A stretch of DNA of 64,000 nucleotides, taken from Phlebotomus papatasi (Eukaryota > Arthropoda > Insecta > Diptera > Psychodidae). The stretch lies in NCBI RefSeq assembly GCF_024763615.1, contig NC_077223.1:56482627-56546626 (forward strand), given 5' to 3'. Below are positions 1 through 11,700 of the stretch, in pieces. Position 1 is the first letter of the stretch; every line of letters starts with the position of its first letter. Under the pieces are notes generated by a model. It saw only the letters and a list, made by a program, of their open reading frames with translations. It had not been told where the DNA came from and ran no database searches. Position numbers and translations under genes: made by a program.

Positions 1-660
1 CTGATCGAAAGCTCTAAGGGCCAGCTATAACATATTAAAATTTAAGCCCGATCAATGTCGTATGGGCGGAGCTATTGAGAAAACAAAAAAAGGGGGGTAT
101 TCAAAATGGCGGAAGGAGGGAGGGGGGTAGGGGGGTCAATGCATCAAGTTGCAATTTTCATACGATAAACCGCAAATCATATCTTTGCCGATAAACTTCG
201 CCGAAAACCGCATATCGATATCTCTCTTAGTTTAGGATATTTTAAGCTGTTTGGAGAAATATTATTTGGAGCGGCCTGACGGACGGGAACGGTTTTTAGC
301 CATCCATATATTCGTGATTAGAGAGTGGCCAAGCACATTTTTTCAAAGTTTGGGGCCAATCGGAGGACATAAGATTTTGTTAGGATTATAGGGTAAAGTG
401 ATATAATTTGGAATTAGTGTTATAAGTTGGACAATTCACCGGTACAAATTAGACATGGCTTTTTTCTTGATAAATACAGTACAAAACTTGTTTTTAAGCA
501 CAAGAAACCAAATTATAAAAATAAAGCATTAAAAATATACAAATAAAAATGAAGTACTAAATTTATCAAGACAAAAAGCCCTGTCCAAATTGTACCATTG
601 TCCAACTTGTACCACTGTTTAACTTTACCCTAGTAGGTGAGATTGTTAAGAATCTCATCT
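1..660 (-). repeat. Copy of the GTGAGATTCTTAAC dispersed family (LR), interrupted
   Basis: It shows the family hallmarks in order: a CGATCAATG...GGGCGGAGCTATTGAG block, AAAATGGCGGAAGGAGGG, GACGGACGGGAACGG, CATATATTCGTGATTAG, and the end AGGTGAGATTGTTAAGAATC. It is truncated by the window edge and interrupted by the TA-flanked element at 391-630. Confidence 0.75.
391..630. mobile_element. 240-bp TA-flanked MITE with GGGTAAAGTG / CTTTACCC ends
   Basis: It lies exactly between two TA dinucleotides inside an LR copy. The uninterrupted LR sequence, GGATTATAGTAGGTGAG, is present at about 40333, confirming a clean insertion with a TA duplication. Ends and target fit the pogo/Tc1-mariner group. There is no coding capacity. 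Confidence 0.8.
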
Positions 661-1189
661 AATATGTATTTTGAATGATAACTTTGCAAATATAAAGTCG
701 CGCAGGGATAATGGAAATATTTCTCTCATGTCATATTATTCGTATTATAAAAATATAAATCTTCTATGTAATTCTGATATTTGGGTCATGATTTTGACAC
801 CCACGCGTAATTTTCTTAAACATCGAACAACATGCAAACATCTGTAAGAAGAGAAGAAAGAATACATGATTTTTGGAATGATAAAAAACGAGGAAGACGA
901 GAAACGCCATATTATACTCTCTAGTTCTATTACACAGAAACTTTGTCCTTCTCTCTATTCAGTTAGAATATTTATACAAAAACTGTTACTGGAAAATATT
1001 TGCTCAATATCAGAGATTTTTCATATTTGAAGGCAAGAGGTTGACCTTAGTAAATCAGTATCCCTCTGTCACTGAAGTCAAATCGCACGATTGCGGATTG
1101 TATGAGAAAACAATTTGCACTATTCCTAATTTATGGAAATTAGAAAAGTCATACGATGATTTTTAGACGGTAATATATGAGGTTTTGTT

Positions 1190-1960
1190 ACCTCATTTTA
1201 GCTGAGATTCTATACAATCTCAAGTTTTGTGGTCACAGGTGAAATCCAAACTCGTGAGATCTGACCCAAACTCAGGGTTTGCACGCTTTGACACTTCTAA
1301 ATCACGAGTAACATAAGCCCTAAAAACAGATTTTTCGTGACCGTCTCGTCCGTTTGTCTTGTAAGCACTTCTGGAGAGAGAACGGAGAGAGATATCGACA
1401 AGCGATTTTCGGCAAAGGTTAAATATCAATGGGCGGCTAGAAGTAGGTGATGTCAGATGCAACTCTCCATCCCCTCCTTCCGCCATTTTGAAACATTCCT
1501 AAATTTTGTTTTCTCAATAACTCAGCCCCTATGGCATCAATCGATCTCTATATTATAGCTGGGCCTAAGAGCTTTCGATTGAAAAAAAATTTAAGACCCC
1601 CCTGACCCGAGCTAGAAGGGGTCAAAAATTCAATTTTCAAATGGCCATATCTCCGGTTCTATTTATCGGAATTTGAAAGATTTTGATGTTTTGGAAAGCC
1701 TTCGTAGAGTACTACAACCTCTATGACATCATGTGATTTCGATGAAATTTTAATATATATATTGTATATGAGATCGAGATCGTTCTAATGATGGGTCCCA
1801 TCCCATCCGTCTCTACACCAATCCACTGTACCCCGATCCTTACTATATCCATATGGACCGGACTCTATCACTTATATTTATTAGCCGATTTCAATGAATT
1901 TTTTTGTTGGTATTCACCACTAAGACTGTTTAAAATAGAAAATGACCAGTGATAAGCTCT
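1190..1960. repeat. LR-family copy, variant internal section
   Basis: It parallels 44880-45812 almost throughout: the GTGGTCACAGGTGAAATCC block, the GTCCGTTTGTC block, AGAGAGATATCGACAAGCG, a CCGCCATTTTGAA block, then repeated GGCCATATCTCCGGTTCTA units and AATGACCAGTGATAAGC at the end. Non-coding. Confidence 0.65.
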
Positions 1961-2878
1961 TAGAATCCAATCAAATTTCTATTTTAACAGAGAAAAATGT
2001 CCAATTGGATATTGGTAAACATAAATTAATGAAAGTTCCACAGATTCAGCAACACAAAATTATTTAGTGGGAAACCCATTTTTCCTAATCCAAATGGTTT
2101 TGTTTGGAGCATAAAGGGTTAAAATGATTTTTGTGTCGATTTTTAACGTTTGAAGGATGAATCGTATATTAAAATATATATTAAACAATTGTGGATTAAA
2201 GAATCCTATTTTTTGCTATTGTCGTCCATTATTTTCTGTAGTTAGGTACGGAGAATCTTTCTCAAAGTAAATCTTTTTAGTACTATTAGATATAATTCAA
2301 TAAAAAAAATGGCTCACTCTTGTTTGAAGCATTCGTGGGCGATGGACATACTCAATGAAATCCAAAGTGAGTTTATCACCAAATTCGATACCTACATTTT
2401 TATGACTTCATTGGACTATTCGATGTTTTAAATGGTCCCACTTTCTTTCTGTGTTGCCCCAATCATATAAATAACAATCAATTTTTTATTATCTCAATAA
2501 AATCTACCTCTTCAGTCATAAAACATGTGAATTGGGATAAAAAAAATCTAATTTGGTCAATATATATATTCGTTATTTATAAATATCTCTCTGCAATTTT
2601 AGCTTTATGCACCCAGTGAGTTTTGTTGTCTTCCGGTTCCATTGGCTTGCAATACATTAAAATCATAAAATTATGTAGAAATATAAATGCTCACAAAATT
2701 TAACACAAGAAATACTTTAATTCAAAAAAATCCCCAATTTCTATTGTACAAGATTACAATTATCGCAACTGAAAAAAAATTATCTCATCGAGAAATTAGA
2801 TTGTAAATTGTAGGGGAAAGTGCCCATGCTTCATAGTGTAAAATGATCATCAAAGTTTTGTGATTTCTTTCTGATTAA

Positions 2879-3826
2879 CTCTTTCGCGTCCCACTTTTAT
2901 TCAGCAGATGAATTCATGTAAAATTGAGTTTTTCCTAATGCTTTATGATCAAATATAATAGTTCAGAGAGGAAAAAAATTTTCCATTGCGTGAAAACTCG
3001 GAAAAACCCCGGGTCATATATGACCCTGTTGTCCTCAAGGGAAGTGTACATACCATTTTCAAAATCTATATTACGGGCTTTCTGAGAGTTTTTTTGCTTG
3101 AAGTTGTTAATTTGGCCAAAACCATGGCAAACTGGATTGCTTTGATGAACACTGTACTCCTGGTGTTCAAGGAATCTTCCTGGAAATCCCTTGAACAGTC
3201 ACTGTCACAATATTTTGAGTGGTATTTGGCAAAAATAAACTTATCTACATATTTATTCACTCACAATACAATTGCACAATATGAGACGCTTGCAGAATAC
3301 TCAAAAATATTGCAAAATATGTTATAATTCATCAGATATAAGATGAAATGTCCAGGAGCAAGATGTCCCACCTGCATTTCACAAAGAAAAACAATGTCCC
3401 AACTACATTTCGCTATAGCTTTGGGACGAAAACACTGTTACCCTTGGCGACCACAGGGTCATATATGACCCGGAAAATTCTACACGCTTTTCTGGAAAAT
3501 TGAGAGTAGTTTATTATATCAAAATATGCAATATACAATCTTTGGATATTCTATTTTGTGTTTCTAAAGAACTTTTTGCTGAAAAAACTAAATAAATATA
3601 AAAAATTTTGAAAAAGAAAAGTCATTTCACAAAGTTCGAAATTAGTGATTTTTGATCTCAAATATTTTCTTTTCCTGAAAATCTGGAGTCTTGAGAAAAT
3701 TAGCCAAGAATCTTACATCCTTCTATTATGATGTCGTGCACAAACCGATAGATTTCAATTAATGTAAATAGTCAAAAGAAATCGTTTTTTCCCCGGGTCA
3801 TATATGACCCTAATGACGCGAAAGAG
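2879..3826. mobile_element. TTAA-flanked piggyBac-type non-autonomous element, family 2
   Basis: Ends CTCTTTCGCGTC and GACGCGAAAGAG are flanked on both sides by TTAA (2875-2878, 3827-3830). The palindrome GGGTCATATATGACCC occurs just inside the right end (about 3796-3811), and related copies lie near 3012 and 3457. A 113-codon open frame (2986-3327) shows no recognisable domain. Confidence 0.75.
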
Positions 3827-3849
3827 TTAACTCATTCAGTCAATGGTCA

Positions 3850-4637
3850 TTGCACTAGAAAGGGACAGATAATCCTAACCGGCTTATGTAGGTGAGATTC
3901 TTAACGTGAGCTAACTCGGAGTGCATGCAAATTCGATTTAGAGCTGAAATTGTGAGTCGCCATTCAGTTATCTTGAATCAAATTCGTGAAATCATACAAA
4001 TTTTGTATTTAAACCAAAATATCAAGGATTTGGATGGACTGACAGAAAAGTGATATATGGGTGAAATGTAGACCAGAATGTTCTCTATAATTTTGCTGAA
4101 GAACTTGATGACATTGATTAATTAGAAGCCGAGATAATCGAGGTAGTTAAGGCAAATGCATGGATTTTTGACCTGGTTCAGATTTATTCGATTATATTCG
4201 CATAGGACGTTTCTGGGACGATTGGACCCTTATGATTGGACCCTTATAGCTTGGATCAGGAGGGTCAGGTCAGGAGAATTTAAGTTTGGTACTGATTGAA
4301 AACCCTTAGGCCCAGCTATAACATACGAAAATTTGAGATCTATCCATCCCATAGGGGCTCAGTTATTGAGAAAACAAAACAGGTGGGTATTCAAAATGGT
4401 GGAAGGAGGAGTGGGGGTCAATGCACCAAGTTGCAATTTTTACACGATAATAACCTTTGCCGAATACCGCAAGTTCTCAGTTTGGGAGCTATTAAGCTCC
4501 AAAGAGCAGCCGGACGGACGGACGGGAACGGTTTTTAGCTATCCATATGTTCGTGATCAGGAATTGGCCAAACACATTCTGGCAAAGTTTGGGGCCGATC
4601 GGAGGACATGAGATTGTTAAGAATCTCACTTAATATA
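3850..4637 (-). repeat. LR-family copy with both ends
   Basis: One end is AATCCTAACCGGCTTATGTA then GGTGAGATTCTTAACGTGAG; the other is GAGATTGTTAAGAATCTCAC. The middle has the ATAGGGGCTCAGTTATTGAG, GGACGGACGGACGGGAACGG and TTCGTGATCAGG blocks. It is an internally deleted, reverse-orientation version of 60677-62816. The open frames inside are not genes. Confidence 0.72.
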
Positions 4638-4641
4638 TTAA

Positions 4642-5158
4642 CCCTTCAACGACGTGACACTTTTTGCGGACTGAAAATCAACAACAAAAAATAAACTGAG
4701 AAACATAATCAATGATAAGTTTTACATCTAACCTTGAAAAGTCCAACGCAGTCTGATTCGGTGTATTTTGTGTTTCCATGAACGATAGGGACAAAAATAG
4801 CTCAAAAATTTAAGTAATTTTTCTGACAATACCAATGAATAATATTTTTCACTTTAATGAAAAATATTACGTATGAGTATTGTAGATTTTATTGCCAAAA
4901 GGCTTTTGCTTAAAAAAATTGAAAGTGTAAAAAAATAAAATCAATTATGAATTTGAGAATTTAAAAATTCGCCATTTTTGAGCTTAAATATTTACTACAT
5001 AGCAAATAGCTAGAGACTTGCAAAAAATATTCTAGATTCCTTCAACCTTCTACTTTACAATTATGTACAGACATAAGAAAAAAATAACTTTAGGTAGTCA
5101 GGAAAAATTATTTTCTTTATGGAACACTGGTACCGGTGTTCCAATCGTCCTTAAAGGG
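4642..5158. mobile_element. TTAA-flanked piggyBac-type MITE, family 1
   Basis: It starts CCCTTCAACGACG and ends CGTCCTTAAAGGG between TTAA copies (4638-4641, 5159-5162). A perfect palindrome around ACCGGT (GGAACACTGG/TACCGGTGTTCC, 5121-5142) lies just inside the right end. Related copies: 32768-33274, 49343-49800, 58109-58583, partial 52795-52989, and an interrupted copy ending at 58104. Confidence 0.8.
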
Positions 5159-5162
5159 TTAA

Positions 5163-5736
5163 AGAGTAAATTTATCATACATGCAATTTTTCATTGTATC
5201 GTTTTTCAACATTTCCAATCCTTATTGGTTTTATAGGTGTACAAAATGAATTGAAACATTTCCTCTTTAAAAGTTATGAAAATTCTTATACAACACTGGG
5301 TGATGGAAGCGTCAATGTATTAATAGATTTACGTAGCCAGTGACTTTAATTTTAGCTAAAATCTCACCAACATTTTCTCGCTTCATCCACCGAATGAGAT
5401 TCCTCACAATCTTAGTCACCCAAGCTGTTCCGAAACAAAACTATGGCATTGGTGCGATTGGTGCACATGGTGCCTTATAATTAATTTCTGTGCTGGAAAA
5501 GTATTCTTACTTGGTTTTCACACTTTCGTGTTACAACATTATGCTTCTTTCCTGAAGGATTAAAAGTGATTCCGTGAAACCTCCTGTGTTTATAGTGATT
5601 ATACTTTTCCATTTGAATCTGTGACAGTGGAAGACCAAAACAGAGCGCCTGGATTGATTTTCGTCTAAATATAAATCGTAATATCAATCATATCTGTGGA
5701 TAATCTTTAAGATTACTGCTTCAAATAGAATTTCAG
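5163..5736. other. Stretch upstream of gene 1, nothing recognised
   Basis: About 570 bp of AT-rich sequence between a MITE and the first coding exon. It probably holds the upstream intron and perhaps the promoter of gene 1. I could not place an initiator or a 5' UTR exon. Confidence 0.4.
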
Positions 5737-5743
5737 CAAGGAT

Positions 5744-5767
5744 ATGCCGATTTCCGGACCAATTACG
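5744..5767 (+). CDS. Gene 1 coding exon 1 (start codon)
   Basis: Eight codons, MPISGPIT, ending in ACG before a GTACGA donor in phase 0. It was chosen because exon 2 is preceded in frame by a TAG inside its acceptor and has no usable early Met, so the start must lie upstream. This ATG is the nearest one that reaches a donor in the right phase. A TTTCAG just before 5737 suggests the exon begins at 5737, with a 5' UTR exon further upstream that I cannot place. The donor is only moderately good; a different upstream start exon is possible. Confidence 0.5.
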
Positions 5768-8700
5768 GTACGAACCACACCAGTTATATAATGTGACTTA
5801 AATGCGTGTCATCATTTTCATGCATTTTGTAGCTGATTATTAAAAGATACTCTACCTCCTTTTTGAACTCATGCCAAATATACCATGATTTTATTCTAGA
5901 AACAAGGCTCCATTAAGAGGCAGGGTTCTGCCAAACGTCGTGGATCATGTATTGGGGGTTCTCAACAACAAACCCCCAAGGAGGTACCTTGGGATCTCTT
6001 TGATCGTCTTCTGATACCCTTAATCAGTTGCCACGGGGCTGCAATTATTCTCTCCACAATCCTAAATGTTCTCCATATTTCACAAGTCTCAACATTCGCA
6101 CTGTTCATTTGGTTCTCCCTCTCCACAACTGGAGCCGTTATGTTTTACCACTTGCTAAAGGTGAGTATGAAAATATCAAAAGGTGTCTAATAAGAATAAT
6201 AATTATATATTTGAATTATGATCAATAAATTAGTCATATGAGTATAACTTGGGGAGATCAGGGAAATTTAAGACGCTTTTTCGTGTTTTGACTTTTAGGC
6301 ATTATTCCAAAGAGCCAAAAAACTTGTTTTAGAATTGTTATAGCCAATAGGTAATTGACTTTAATAAAAAGATTCTATTGAGCTTATAATATGCATGGGC
6401 TTTCATGGAGAATACAAATGTTTAATATATCGTTCTGTCCCCAACATCCGGGGAACCGTGAACCAAAAAGGGATAGTTGGGGATGTGGTCTTCCCTGAGA
6501 TAATTCGATGTTTTTAAACTAATAGGAGCTACACTTCTGCTTTATGTAACATCTCAGGAACAAATCTCATGCGTGGAATACACTCTAAATCCCTATGCAG
6601 CTGTTTTCCCAGAGACGTTTAGGTGAGATTCCTAACAATATCTCCTACTCCTAACAAAATCTCAGGTCCTGCGATCGCTCCCAAACTTTGACAAAATGTG
6701 TTTGGCCACTTCCTGATCACGAATATATGGATGGCAAAAAAACGTTTCCGTCCGTCCAGCCGCTCATTGGAGCTGAATAGGGTGGATTGTGGAAAGGGAG
6801 ACACTTAAGAAAAAGTTCAATTTCAAATGCATTTTTAAGCCGATTAAATATTTTTTTTTTTCATTTTCTTTGCATCATGAGACTGCTTGTGAAATATTCC
6901 AACAGAATTTTAACAGTTTTTATTAGAATTTTCAATCAATTAATTAAAATATTCAATGAAATTAGTAAACAACACATTTTGAAAAGATGGATAAAATTTT
7001 GGAAAGTTGGACAAAAACTTTTGGAAAGTTGGACATAGTGATATTAATGACAAAATCTCATACGAAATATGTAGAAAAACAAATGTTGAGGGTTTTCTCT
7101 GTATACTTGCACATTTGATGGTTATTCTAATCACTCCTTTATGTCCGGGTAATAGTTGAGGAACGCTAATTACCAAGAACTTCCTGGATGTCCAACCAAA
7201 AAGAGATTCTGTAAATTTCACAGACGCCTCGCGCTGTCCAGCAGTTATAGCTTTAAAACGGATGCAATTTTTAGCACATTTCAATTCCCCATCCGCTCAA
7301 GTCCTTTTTTACTTGCTTTGGGAGTTCTGTAGAGGCTCCTATTTGTTTTTCTCCAGGTGTTTTTGCGATATTTACCTCTGTCAGAAAAAGTAGTCTTCGG
7401 AATCTGGAAATCCTTGCAGCTTTTTCCAGGAGATTTTCTTCTTATCAGCTGCTAACTGCTGTTGCAACTATTTCTCCGGATACTTAAGGATCTTTGTCGT
7501 TCTTGTTAACATGATTTCACTGCACAAAACCACCAAATTCATTCACAAAATCAACTTGTCCAAGATTTCAAAAAACTTGTTTTTAAAGCAACACGAAATT
7601 AAATCACTTTTCTCTCCATTTTAAATGCAATATTTCACAAATATTTTGTATTCACCTTTTAAATGGATGTGATGGATGTGTGATGGATGAGAGAAAATGA
7701 CAACTACCGTGTCAAGGTTATGAATATCACGCATAAAATACATTTTTTAAATTCTTCTTACAAGTCACCCTTTGATTATTTTATCACAATTTTTGCATTT
7801 TTAACTTCTAAAATAATCATAAAATTAGGTTTGATAATCTTTTTATCGAAAATTGAAATATTTAATTGAATTATTATCAAGTTTTTAAGGAGGTGTCTCA
7901 CATTCCACACTGCTTTGTCCAACTTTCCAAACTGTCTCGCTTTATGCAAATCACCCTATTTCCTAAACTAAGAGAGATATCGACTTGCGATTTTCGGAAA
8001 AGATTATATATCGGGTGATAATTGTAACTTGGTGCATTAACCCCCCACCCCCTCATCCCTTCTTCCGCCATTTTGAATACTTTTTTTGTTTTTTTAATAG
8101 CTTCGCCCCTATGGTATCGATCAGCCTATAGTTTTAGTATATTATAGCTGGTCTTTAGAGCTTTCTGACTTATTAAAATCAACTGCTTTTGGACAAAGGG
8201 TCTTGAAACAGACCTTAAATATATACGTATTATCATAAAGTCAGAAAGCGTTAAATTGTGCCCACCGGCGTCTTAGCGTGTTTTCTTTTTAAAGCATAAA
8301 TAGACCAAAGGAGGAGTCAATAGTATGGAGAGAAAGTGTGGGCAGGAGGCGAAGTGGTTCATCTCTTCCACTGATTGTCCCATCTCTACCGGAATGACTC
8401 TATCTTAATGCTCGGTGGCAGCCAAAATCCCGAAAGCCAAAATCCCGAATGTTCAAAATCCTCAAAGGGATGTAATTATGTGGAGGAAAATGTTTAGAAT
8501 AATTTTCCAAGACACAGAAGATTTTCCTTTGCCTCCAGCAAGCGCGGGTGCAATCGTGGGAGTAGCTATGACACTTTTAAGAATTCGGGATTTTGGCCCA
8601 TTCGGGATTTTGGCTTTCGGGATTTTGGCGTTCGGGATTTTGGTTTTCGGCATTCTTAATGCTGCCTACGAATGTACTGCTTTAATTCGATTTATTGTGA

Positions 8701-11700
8701 TAATTAATAAAAAAAAACCAACTTGTCCCACACTGCTCGTGTTCCAAAACTCACCGCTTTCCCTTATTTAATTCAACTCACAGATTTATGCTTTTGTTGA
8801 GAACACGAATCATATTTCACATTAACTCGTCTAAACATAATTTTAAAAAAAAAAACCAAAAACTCTTTTGTTTTTTCAAAGAAAAAACATATAAATTGTT
8901 ACCTGGGTTTTACGTATACAGCTGAAGCCAAATATAATATAAGGTTAATCCTGCAATTACAGTATCATTTTCAGACATGAAAATAAATAAACAAAATGTA
9001 ATCTCTGTAAGATGTGCATTTGCGGTGAACCAACTCCTTCGAAAACATTAATAAGTGTCTCATAGCACTAGAAGGAGAATTTACGGTGTAAGATTTCCGC
9101 CCCGTTTCATCTTGCGCTTGAGCACTGTTAATGATACCACGATTTCAGGGGAAAAGTAATGTAATCAAATCTTACCTAAAGATATAGCATTTTATTATAT
9201 AGCAGAATTTCTAACGATATCATTAATAAGACTGTCTTACAATTTCTCAACAAATTAGTCTACTAAATAGATTTTTTACTTACCTAATTAATTATAATTC
9301 TGAGTTAGTCACAGCAATATTATTGGGTGTATAAAAAAGTTCTCGCTGTGCACCGATAGTTGATGCTGTCAAAGTCTGTACGTACTGGCGGTATTTGTAA
9401 CCAACGTCATAATGATTCTTAATCAATAGTTTATAATTGGTAGTACATTAGAGTCTCTCAAATCGGAATCTCTCAAATTCAAAATGTCAATAAAATAAAA
9501 TGAAAAGTGCACAATGCAATTGGTTAAAGGTCGTGTACCAAGTCAAGCAGAGCATGTGGCCTCTAAAATAGCTCAGTTGGTAGAGTACTCGTCTAGTTAA
9601 CGAGAGGTCTCCAGATCGATTCTGGGTGGAGGCAAGAATTTTTCCTACCTCCACTGAGAAAAAATTGGATGATTTGAGTGTCACTTGCTCTGACTGACGA
9701 TTTCTCTGTACATAAATACAATTAACATTGAACTAAAGTTCGTAAAAATTCTCACAAAATGAAAAAAAATGTTCGTTACAACAAAGATTTGTAAGAAAGT
9801 ACGGGCAGTTGATTAAAAGTTTAATTTTTAGTTTAATTAATTAAGTTTAATTAAGTTTAAAAGGTGTACAAAAAATGGCCGAAAATTAGTTGGTCCCTTG
9901 TAATTTCCAAGGAGCGATATATAATATGGACAATATATCGAATTTTCTCATTTTCTTTAAAACAAACAAATTTAATTATCACAAAAAACATCGAGAGCTT
10001 TTTTTGTACACCTAATATGATTTAATTTTAATAAAAAATGTAACAATTGACAAAGTAAGAAAAACAATAAACACTGAACAGTTAACCCTCTAACGGTCTT
10101 TTCTTTAATATGCGAAAAAAAAGTTCTAAAACAATGTTTTCTGGGTTAATTATTATCCAATAAAGTCGAAAAAACCATCCATTCTTCATTATCTTTTTTA
10201 GTTTAGGCGCTAGGTGAGAAAATATAAAATTTTTTTGAAACTCTTTTTGCTTCTAAAATTCACATTTTCAGTTTTTTCAAATTTTTTAAATAAAATGTAG
10301 AATGACATATCTTTCAGTAAAAAATAAATTTATTTTAGTCAGATAACTTTAAATCGGTATTTTTATGGAAATTGGAAATGAGTTTTTTTGCACAAATATT
10401 TTCTGTTGCTTTTTCTCTGACCTGTCACACAAAACTGGGAATAGCAACAAAACGAAGAGTGAAAATGAGTTCAAACATTCAAGAGATGTTTATAAGACTA
10501 TTACCGAGGACACTATAGCACTTTTAAGTAAATAAAACCTTTATTGTCGCTGTAAATGTGATGGAGACGGTCTTACCCGTTAGAGGGTTAAAGAATATTT
10601 CTTTTTTTTTGTGCCCTCCTCCACCCACAGGTCCTCAGCTCTATGAACTGATTTTGGACCGAAAAAATATTTCATGGTGCACATGTTTTCTTGGTGAAAT
10701 ATATGAAAAAAATGTATATTCATTTAAATTATAGGAAAAATCCTATTCCACAACGCATAAAAGTAATTATTCAGAATGTTCATGGCTGAGGTCAAGAATA
10801 TCTATGTGTAATGAATCTGTGAATTGTATTTTGTGGTGAAACACGTTCTTGCCATAATTTGAAAATTCAACGTAAACATGTTTACATACTCTTGTAGCGA
10901 AAATGTCACAAATCATCCTTTTATCAGTGAGACAGCCTGCTTATTCTTCAGGGGGTTATGCAATATACAGCACTCGTTATATACATTTGAAATAATAGTT
11001 GTATGGTTAAAAATTTCTAACCACATTTCACTTCACTCTGATATTTTTAATTCTTAACCCTCTATAACGGTGTTTTCTTTAATATCCAAAAAAAGTAGTT
11101 AAATAATTCTGTCTAGGGTAATTCATGGTCCACTGAACTCAAAGATGCCATCCATTCTTCATTATCTCTTTCCGTTTGGGCGCCAGGTGACAAAAGGTAA
11201 AGACCGTCTCCAGGCGGTCATATCCGTTTAAGGCATAAAAAGACTGAAATATTTTAATTGAAAAATAGTGAACAAATAGTAAAATAAATGAATTTTAAAC
11301 GTTTTTTATGGATGAATGTTGTATGATTATCTAAGAAATGATAATTTTTAGGAAAAAAACGTTTATAACTTTTATAATTAGACGTTAATGAAGCTCAAGG
11401 TGTTTCAATGAGACTGATTTGAAACTAATAGGTTGCAGGCTAGGTATGAAAACGTCATCTTCTTGTATAATTTAAAGGTCCTTTGAAATACATTGCTCAT
11501 CTTCTGGTTCTTTTTCACGATCTGGGGCATTAAAGGACGAATTAGGGAACTCATCATCACTGTTGAAGTCTGCTTTTTTATCAATTTCGCTTAATTCGCA
11601 GAAATCGACCATTTCACTCATTCTGGGTAATCTACGTTTAATCTGAATTGTTTTCCATGATTAACATATTACAAAATAATAATATACTCCCTCCGTTCCG

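Noticed and set aside
2986..3327. 113-codon plus-strand open frame
   Set aside because: Lies wholly inside a TTAA-flanked element, no domain recognised, no coding-like codon bias.
6028..6228. 66-codon open frame over gene 1 exon 2
   Set aside because: Out of frame with the spliced gene and runs through the donor; a shadow of the real exon.
8415..8771. 118-codon open frame (and minus-strand partner)
   Set aside because: Translates the 15-bp repeat arrays of a fold-back element.
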